NCBI GenBank assembly: GCA_029001845.1
Contig: JAREWP010000095.1
Span: 99,161 to 163,160, forward strand
DNA from: Candidatus Magnetocorallium paracelense
GTDB lineage: Bacteria; Nitrospirota; Thermodesulfovibrionia; Thermodesulfovibrionales; Magnetobacteriaceae
Direction of reading: 5' to 3'
DNA: 64,000 bases
How positions within the stretch are numbered: position 1 is the stretch's first letter; each line of letters opens with the position of its first letter. This document shows positions 60,501 to 64,000 of this stretch, piece by piece. A program made the position numbers and the translations under genes. Below the pieces are notes generated by a model. The model was not told the DNA's origin, searched no databases, and saw nothing but the letters and a program-made list of their open reading frames with translations.

Positions 60501-62563
60501 CCATACTCCCTCCCTATCCGAGGTATACCGGAAGTAAGCTCCTGCCATTTCTGACCATCAAATCGAAAGACATTTTGAGCGTTACCAATTACATTGTCAT
60601 TAATTATTGAAAAGTTAAAGGGATTATTTAGATTTCTGTTTTGCTCATATTCTTTTTTCTCTGTAATGGCAAAGGTAAAGTCCTCTCTCCACTGGAGTAT
60701 CAGAACATCGTAATAGAAGAGATCGCCTTTCATCTCCTTTACATAAGTAGCACTCCCAAAGGACCCGCCTGTAGTCAATAACATCTTTTTATTTGTATAC
60801 TGCCAATCTATTTTTGTAGGTATAATCTTTCTATCGCCTGTGATCCATTCTCTCTTTTCATTTGAATAATATAATTGCAGAATTAACTCATCCCTTCCAT
60901 CCCTGTAATATCCTGCGAGACAGAAATTACTGCCTCCTGCCAGTGCAATATGATCAAAAGGATCTGTATTGAGAGTAATTTCTGTCCATTTTTTCCTTTT
61001 GCCATCCCATTGAACTATTTTCAGAGCCTGAGATTTTGGAGCTTTAAAGGCGACAAAATCATTACCGACTGTTATGGATATACTTGTAAAATCACTATCC
61101 AATATTACTTCCCGGATCAACCACTCACCGAATCTATACGGATTTTCTTTGTATAACCATAACCTGTATCTCCCAAGGTTACGATCTTTAAAGTAGACAG
61201 CAAAAAAACCATTTCCCGGAAGGACTCTAAGGGCTTCAATGGTAAACCTGTCAATCTCTCCATCCCACCCAATCCAACTACCACCCCATTTGTAAACATT
61301 CAGTTTTACATTATTAAGTCTGTTATTATGCCAGGTGATAACGACATAGGTCGGGCCATACCAAACGCCGGGTACATAATTATCATCAGGTCTGTGGATG
61401 ATCTTTTGGGTAGAGGTCTCCGGCAGTTTTTGGGATTCATAAACATAGGCAGCTCTGCCTCCCTTTGGATAGGTAATGGACTTTATTGCACCGGGGTATA
61501 TATCCCTTTGAGGATCTGTATAATACTCAAAATGGAGATCGGGCAGATGATCGCCTTGATCGTTTTTCTGTATTGCCGAGACCAGATACCCCTTTTTATA
61601 ATTGTCATCTTTGGAATCATTTGTAACATTAAAAAAATCGTATTTAAAAATTGTGGTAAAAAGCAGACCTCCGCGATCATTCATCACCTCAATAAAATCA
61701 AGACGCCTTTGTTCAAATTGAAACTGAAATGCATTTGAAAACCTATGAGGGGGAACATGAGGAAACTGCAATTCAAAGCTCTCCTTATCTTTATAGTGAA
61801 AGAATAGTTTTTGTCCTAACACATCTGTTATAGATGAAATTCTTGAATATCTGGTGTATTTCGAAGAATCACTTGTACCAATTTTTACATCGTCATTTTC
61901 ATATTCGAATTTTATGCTCTCTCCCCAAAGATTCAGTACCTCAACCAAATTCCATGCGATGGGATATTGCCTGCCTGTAGAGTCAGTGGTGCTGCCAATC
62001 CAGTTGTGCCATCTGAGACCCCACTGTATGCCTTTAAGACCGTAAATAAATTTTGACCCATCTTCTTTTATTATCTCCCATCTACTCCTTTCAGGATGCA
62101 GATCGTCAGGGTAGTATGAAATCTTCCAAAACTGATAGTCTCTTAACTGGAAGGTGATTACAATATATCTTCGGCCGTCAATATAATATGCCTCACTATC
62201 GCTTCTATACATAGGGATAGTGGCGCCGCCTGTAATCAGGTAAAAATCGTCGTTATAAGTTGTTCCTGTATTATGGGGATCAACGACAATTTTCTCATAT
62301 GGCATGGACCAGCCAACACCCAGTATATCCCTTTGGCTTTCCATGTTCCATCTTTGAACATTAACTCGTACATTACTTCCATAAAATGCCCTGATATTAA
62401 CGTTTAATCCGTTTCCGCCATTAAGAGATATGAGATTAAAAGAAAAATTCACATCCCCTCTAAAAAGATTGACACTATTGTTTATATCTCCAAGGCTCTC
62501 TGAATCCAGTTGTAAACCTGTAATAACAGGTTGCATGGAATTAATCTTGTTTTGTTTTGTCAT
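54578..62563 (-). CDS. Giant SpvB/RHS YD-repeat protein (Tc-toxin TcB-TcC-like)
   Basis: A 2661-residue protein with no evident signal peptide. Residues ~15-300 match SpvB-like N-terminal domains (GVGWSMPYEKIVVD, NLVEVLNLWGESIKFEY). The middle ~300-1850 is beta-rich. From about residue 1850 come YD repeats (YEYDNLGQVSLVE, YRYDQLGRLTSAKNN). The RHS core ends with RLFTGQELDIETGLYNFNARLYD and NPVSMIDPSGE (near residue 2404). This order is that of a fused TcB-TcC cocoon. After the core, residues ~2405-2545 have glycine-zipper-like hydrophobic stretches, and the last ~107 are Gln/Arg/Leu/Pro rich. No known toxin fold, TcA or immunity gene is apparent. Confidence 0.88.
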   Translation of the reverse strand: MTKQNKINSMQPVITGLQLDSESLGDINNSVNLFRGDVNFSFNLISLNGGNGLNVNIRAFYGSNVRVNVQRWNMESQRDILGVGWSMPYEKIVVDPHNTGTTYNDDFYLITGGATIPMYRSDSEAYYIDGRRYIVITFQLRDYQFWKISYYPDDLHPERSRWEIIKEDGSKFIYGLKGIQWGLRWHNWIGSTTDSTGRQYPIAWNLVEVLNLWGESIKFEYENDDVKIGTSDSSKYTRYSRISSITDVLGQKLFFHYKDKESFELQFPHVPPHRFSNAFQFQFEQRRLDFIEVMNDRGGLLFTTIFKYDFFNVTNDSKDDNYKKGYLVSAIQKNDQGDHLPDLHFEYYTDPQRDIYPGAIKSITYPKGGRAAYVYESQKLPETSTQKIIHRPDDNYVPGVWYGPTYVVITWHNNRLNNVKLNVYKWGGSWIGWDGEIDRFTIEALRVLPGNGFFAVYFKDRNLGRYRLWLYKENPYRFGEWLIREVILDSDFTSISITVGNDFVAFKAPKSQALKIVQWDGKRKKWTEITLNTDPFDHIALAGGSNFCLAGYYRDGRDELILQLYYSNEKREWITGDRKIIPTKIDWQYTNKKMLLTTGGSFGSATYVKEMKGDLFYYDVLILQWREDFTFAITEKKEYEQNRNLNNPFNFSIINDNVIGNAQNVFRFDGQKWQELTSGIPRIGREYGYAYGSDLTIRTEKQGRSEVYNSLEYNPYQSQWSEGSLHGRSDASQGTNPPTISNNFCTIAHQIYYRDATMKWNEIHTLPNDTDLKTIQNRAPFYISYQLNNDNTTYVLFLKDGKVRGTSVALPNERIYIPEMENQGPGLVLAGPDSFITYRGKDFNSSSELFLRRVVNESIEEVQVAYVVSKLGIDDGYNSVDTFYAYDKETAAYDPNGRVAQYVNARSYRTALNGEYGYVENIFFNGLKPDVPGIVYPDTDNYTNVKDYFSLFNGNVFKTTVYNKEGMKLAESVNYLYAYDKTQDGNDLYGIFARPTKKVDIAGLFLFIVDKKLRHDLDKRVFSQEMRDAFTAKGFNLSYHVSIAIEKVNALWLITDQEKGREFCIALEEGLLKVYGYIESVVESDYNKKGQISRLLTYNYDSEGNEETLVRETGYAWEVYKEMEEINLLVPKAEEKSINETKGVITGISVNTYRKEWGGVKDRWASHKSYLWDGSTGTEAFDFNRWSGNGEPPKGWLKTSEIIEITDNGRVLESADIDNIHTSFLYDSKKRFKVAQFQNAAITGNEVSYYGFESYEDPQSWAILPDGHSLEDHIRTGDAHSGTRALRLRNMGLKAVFRPNRGKEKFLLTCWIKTDKSRAYNPTLAGWVITLKADLEKTVTLPVNNTNGKWQYFHYLIDPEKTGVTPVKKISLCIFNQQKDVDLLVDSLCFAPFEGYQQFSATVYDDYYLAKTATLGIAGETIRTIYDILRRPVAMIGNNEIPKGLSSEYLWRQSGDKEFSRSDPNMRLNIAARTGGIFDDFHQGDIWKERWRASDGWRVLSQRLAYEGGKKGTLLLKESVTNKKYGIRFSLTPEEEINQAIGITIGTTCVVRWAEGKWELYDQGKIIDSLDCPKMDAKEWLLIAENHGVLFFANGRQIFSHICKTPSSGQLEIFTSNKLFIEQIIILIDPITTIEYIDNTGRTIQDQALDDSAILVSATGYNKPGKRAITTKTAKFDNTLFKYKEDFVSAIDWKTGKITGRISDHYPDDEGYPYSRIRLEDSPLSRRLEDGLPGKTFAINREIPEEDRHTTRFIHACKVNNGYIDDLPAGEYIVNTTIDPDKIPSHEIKSKTGAVIAAIKGKTNAGEGNFTITRNYYDAHGNVIKTMLPNSFQKGLKDHDKFVINMAYDFFGRITRVDHPDTTGPSLYLYDKAGRIRFMQDAAGGELNYILYWKYDKSGRTIEEGVCDYKWDDVQLRRHADERMWIPRSGLWKKKYIYDGDGEDLNLTGKLVRVLVNKINNRNRNPKADVEESYFYNMEGELIKKHVKVYGYDNGDLHISGYDHDNMGNIITVSYNEENGEKAIRVSYEYDNLGQVSLVEVKDGKDDRTIPIASYTYNPDGAIVTETLNPGAGFEVKRKYTYNSPGWPTQIKDNYLTETLDYSSRYSGLITRAGYKFENIEDPGDFVTEYTCQYRYDQLGRLTSAKNNKNDNWSLYIDKYDSNGNMDIVKRGNHSDKHEYYWGTDRLKNIDGSNDESYNYNPNGSIKLSRTGNITNITYDPVSEMATVIETERHGKKRTTEFQYSAGDRRVLKTTEDQVSFYLLNKNGNPLIEKRGIKGGAESTNIYVYGLTGLTAIIKEGKVYNLIKDHINSTRVVLLEGTDVYNAYNYQPFGDFMGNVFENPDIGQVTARLFTGQELDIETGLYNFNARLYDSFTGRFYSMDPKGQFSSPYIYGGNNPVSMIDPSGEIAFIPFFIDTGIGALIGGVSYVAETFITSEDFHIGQFFTSIIAGAASGATGYGAGVIASKIARPLTSYAGAIAGGAFGGAATDASVQYMSNVVQGQPWHAGLIEAGLIGGTIGGITGGISTKLLKPANPDRNLLSNAQIRGLRPSWLQARRTLQRLQWQQQRRVPNIPGQYQAQIALANQNQMQLQAALNIGPVRFRRLMQPPFLIPGQRLLSQRQRQQLRMLRMLLPQPPQLDIRRRIPPQLRRLLHIRPP
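54581..54903 (-). repeat. GC-rich low-complexity tail of the RHS gene
   Basis: CAG/CGG/GCA-rich sequence of visibly higher GC than its surroundings. The RHS frame reads RLQWQQQRRVPNIPGQYQ and similar; a second minus frame is open and Ala-rich, and the plus strand also has a long Ala-rich frame. It looks like a microsatellite-like expansion or an atypical cationic tail. Confidence 0.7.
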
Positions 62564-63097
62564 TATTTCATACTCTCTATAAAATATTAATAACTAATTA
62601 GGTGTATAAATTAAAGGCTAAATACTGTCAAGTAAATCTTTTGAATCTTAATCTATTTTATTTATATTTAATTTTAAAATTAAATATATTAATTTTATTA
62701 TTTAAAATAACAATAAATTATTTAAAATTAATATCAGAATGATCTTATTTTTTTGTAGGAATAGCCTTATTTTATTGTAGGAATTTTCCTTAACGCTCTT
62801 CGTGATCGTGGTTAATTTTAACTTGTGATTGTTTTAGCTGTATTTGTTTAAATTACTAAGTTCTGGTGATTATTCGGGTGCTCAGTATTCAGAAAAATTA
62901 ACTATTGTAGATCGTAAGTTCGGAAGCCCTGGATTTAATGGATAGGAATTTTTAACATGTTTGCAGGTACAAGTGAAAAATGTAGGTGCTGTTTTCAAAT
63001 CATTCCGTCAGCAGGGCAAAGCAGAGGGTAGGGCAGGAAGAGTACTTTGCTACAGCTTATCTGTAATTTTTGCAATAAATGTAAAGTTATTTTTAAG
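62564..63097. other. AT-rich gap between RHS gene and regulator
   Basis: No gene was seen. It includes a very AT-rich run (about 62640-62735), a candidate operator repeat at 62744-62784 and probably the RHS promoter, which I cannot place. Confidence 0.6.
62744..62784. promoter_or_regulatory. Direct-repeat candidate operator upstream of the RHS gene
   Basis: Two 19-base copies (62744-62762 and 62766-62784) of CTTATTTTnTTGTAGGAAT, differing at one base and spaced 22 bases apart (two helical turns), about 180-220 bases before the RHS start. This is a plausible binding site, perhaps for the NarL-like regulator encoded just upstream. Confidence 0.5.
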
Positions 63098-63739
63098 TCA
63101 TTCCTGAGTTATAAAATCATTTTCAATAGCATACCGTATTAATTCAAAGTTAGATGTCAGATTTAATTTATCGAGTATTCTTTTTTTATGTGTGCTAACT
63201 GTTTTTTCACTGATACAAAGTGTATCGGAAATATCTTTCTGAGCCTTTCCGGAGGCTATCATGCACATAACCTGTAGCTCTCTTTTTGTCAAAGAATTAT
63301 GTGAAAGGGTTTTCTTACCATATCTGTTCATATATAACAAAAGCTTACTATTATATGCTTCGCTTATATATAATCCGCCATTGGCGACATTTCTTATTGC
63401 CTTAATAAATTCGCTTTGAATAGCCAATTTATCGAGATATCCTTTCACTCCCAATTCAAAAACCTGCAATTCATGGATTCCTTCCGAGTACATACTTAAC
63501 AGTAGTATAGGTAAATCGGGATAGGTTTTTTTTAATCGATCCAGATCGTTGTATCCGTTGCGACAACTGATTAAAGTATTCATTACCAGCAGGTCGCACC
63601 TCTCATGTTGAAGAAATCCAAACATTTCCTCAGAGTTGTCAGCCTCCCCGGCTATGATAATATCCATTTCATTTCTTAATAAAGTTTTAAGTCCTATCCT
63701 TATGATTGGATTATCATCTGTTATCAATAATTTAATCAT
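63098..63739 (-). CDS. NarL/LuxR-family response regulator lacking the phospho-acceptor Asp
   Basis: A 213-residue DNA-binding regulator. The receiver domain has the acidic pair in LITDDNPIIR, a Ser in LLLSMYSE and the Lys in GYLDKLA, but at the phosphorylation position it reads LLVMNTLIS, with Asn54 in place of Asp. The C-terminal helix-turn-helix is LTKRELQVMCMIASG and ISEKTVSTHKKRILDKL, typical of NarL/LuxR. It would not be phosphorylated in the usual way. It is encoded just upstream of the RHS gene in the same direction, with a 534-base gap, and may control it. No kinase is adjacent. Confidence 0.88.
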   Translation of the reverse strand: MIKLLITDDNPIIRIGLKTLLRNEMDIIIAGEADNSEEMFGFLQHERCDLLVMNTLISCRNGYNDLDRLKKTYPDLPILLLSMYSEGIHELQVFELGVKGYLDKLAIQSEFIKAIRNVANGGLYISEAYNSKLLLYMNRYGKKTLSHNSLTKRELQVMCMIASGKAQKDISDTLCISEKTVSTHKKRILDKLNLTSNFELIRYAIENDFITQE

Positions 63740-63837
63740 TAATCTATTGTAACTACTCAGGTAGTCATTAAAAAAGATAATTATGTGAATATAATTTAGT
63801 GGACCTGTGGCATCTCATTATGTCATACTATCCATTA

Positions 63838-64000
63838 TGAAGGAGAAGCCAACTCGGGAAGAGCTCATAAAGCTGTCAGAAACAACCCCTGTTGTATTGG
63901 TAGACATAATCATAAAGCTCACCAACCGAATAGAAGAACTTGAAGAAAGAATAAACAAAAACAGTTCCAACAGCAATAAGCCTCCATCATCCGACGTATT
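63838..64000 (+). mobile_element. IS66-type transposase, N-terminal fragment (cut by window edge)
   Basis: The frame starts at ATG 63838 (MKEKPTREELIKL) and reads a coiled coil ending INKNSSNSNKPPSSD at the right edge. The K-N-S-S-N-S-x-K-P-P-S-S-D stretch is the hallmark of the N-terminal region of IS66-family transposases (DUF6444). It is divergent from the regulator. The IS ends are not visible to me here. Confidence 0.8.

Overview
The window looks like a chromosomal segment of a Gram-negative, two-membrane bacterium of modest GC content. Outer-membrane assembly genes (BamA, SurA-like, a BamE-like lipoprotein), undecaprenyl-pyrophosphate phosphatase, IHF-alpha and the Bpt aminoacyl-transferase support this. 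Pyruvate phosphate dikinase, a rubrerythrin-like protein, a small 2[4Fe-4S] ferredoxin and an ODP-type diiron protein suggest an anaerobic or microaerobic life. The order surA / ihfA / merR / tRNA-Pro resembles what I recall from Deltaproteobacteria (Desulfobacterota). That placement is an inference from gene content, not a phylogeny.

Layout. 1-1.06 kb: a partial bpt and a macro-domain gene (minus strand). 1.3-10.9 kb: a dense plus-strand run with a deoxyhypusine-synthase-like gene, argD, argF, RNase J, uppP, ftsK, a CPA2 antiporter and a PII-like gene. 11-15.5 kb: a HAD phosphatase, a small gene pair whose second member is frameshifted, a secreted purple-acid-phosphatase-like enzyme, crcB, a short exported HMA-like ORF interrupted by in-frame TGA codons, and tRNA-Asn. 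15.6-22 kb: a LipM-like octanoyltransferase, then minus-strand genes for a membrane protein, a rubrerythrin-like protein, a lipoprotein, nadE, a methyltransferase and a coiled-coil protein. 21.8-30.3 kb: a DUF4143 ATPase, the minus-strand run Rieske-TM2 / bamA / uvrB, a heptad-repeat protein, a glycosyltransferase and a ferredoxin. 30.5-44.6 kb: tyrS, nadB, ppdK (minus), mutS, a nucleotidyltransferase overlapping mutS, a beta-propeller glycosidase-like gene, coaE and a YfhO-like membrane protein. 45-51 kb: a BamE/EF-hand lipoprotein, an NIT-type histidine kinase, and a diiron oxygen-sensor-like gene coupled to a GGDEF-EAL gene. 51-53 kb: tRNA-Pro, merR, ihfA and surA. 53-64 kb: an accessory region with a collagen-like glycine-rich protein, a 2661-residue SpvB/RHS (Tc-toxin-like) protein, a NarL-type regulator lacking its phospho-acceptor Asp, and the start of an IS66-type transposase.

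The most unusual items are: (i) the HMA-like ORF with two in-frame TGA codons, one at the expected metal-binding Cys and followed by a stem-loop of bacterial SECIS geometry; (ii) the RHS protein, whose C-terminal tail is a GC-rich, cationic, low-complexity block read open in several frames, together with its non-canonical regulator; (iii) the nucleotidyltransferase downstream of mutS that has no ATG, GTG or TTG in front of its essential N-terminal motif; and (iv) several unrelated-looking palindromic elements in intergenic gaps. NAD synthesis (nadB, nadE), arginine synthesis (argD, argF) and envelope biogenesis are the main conventional themes.
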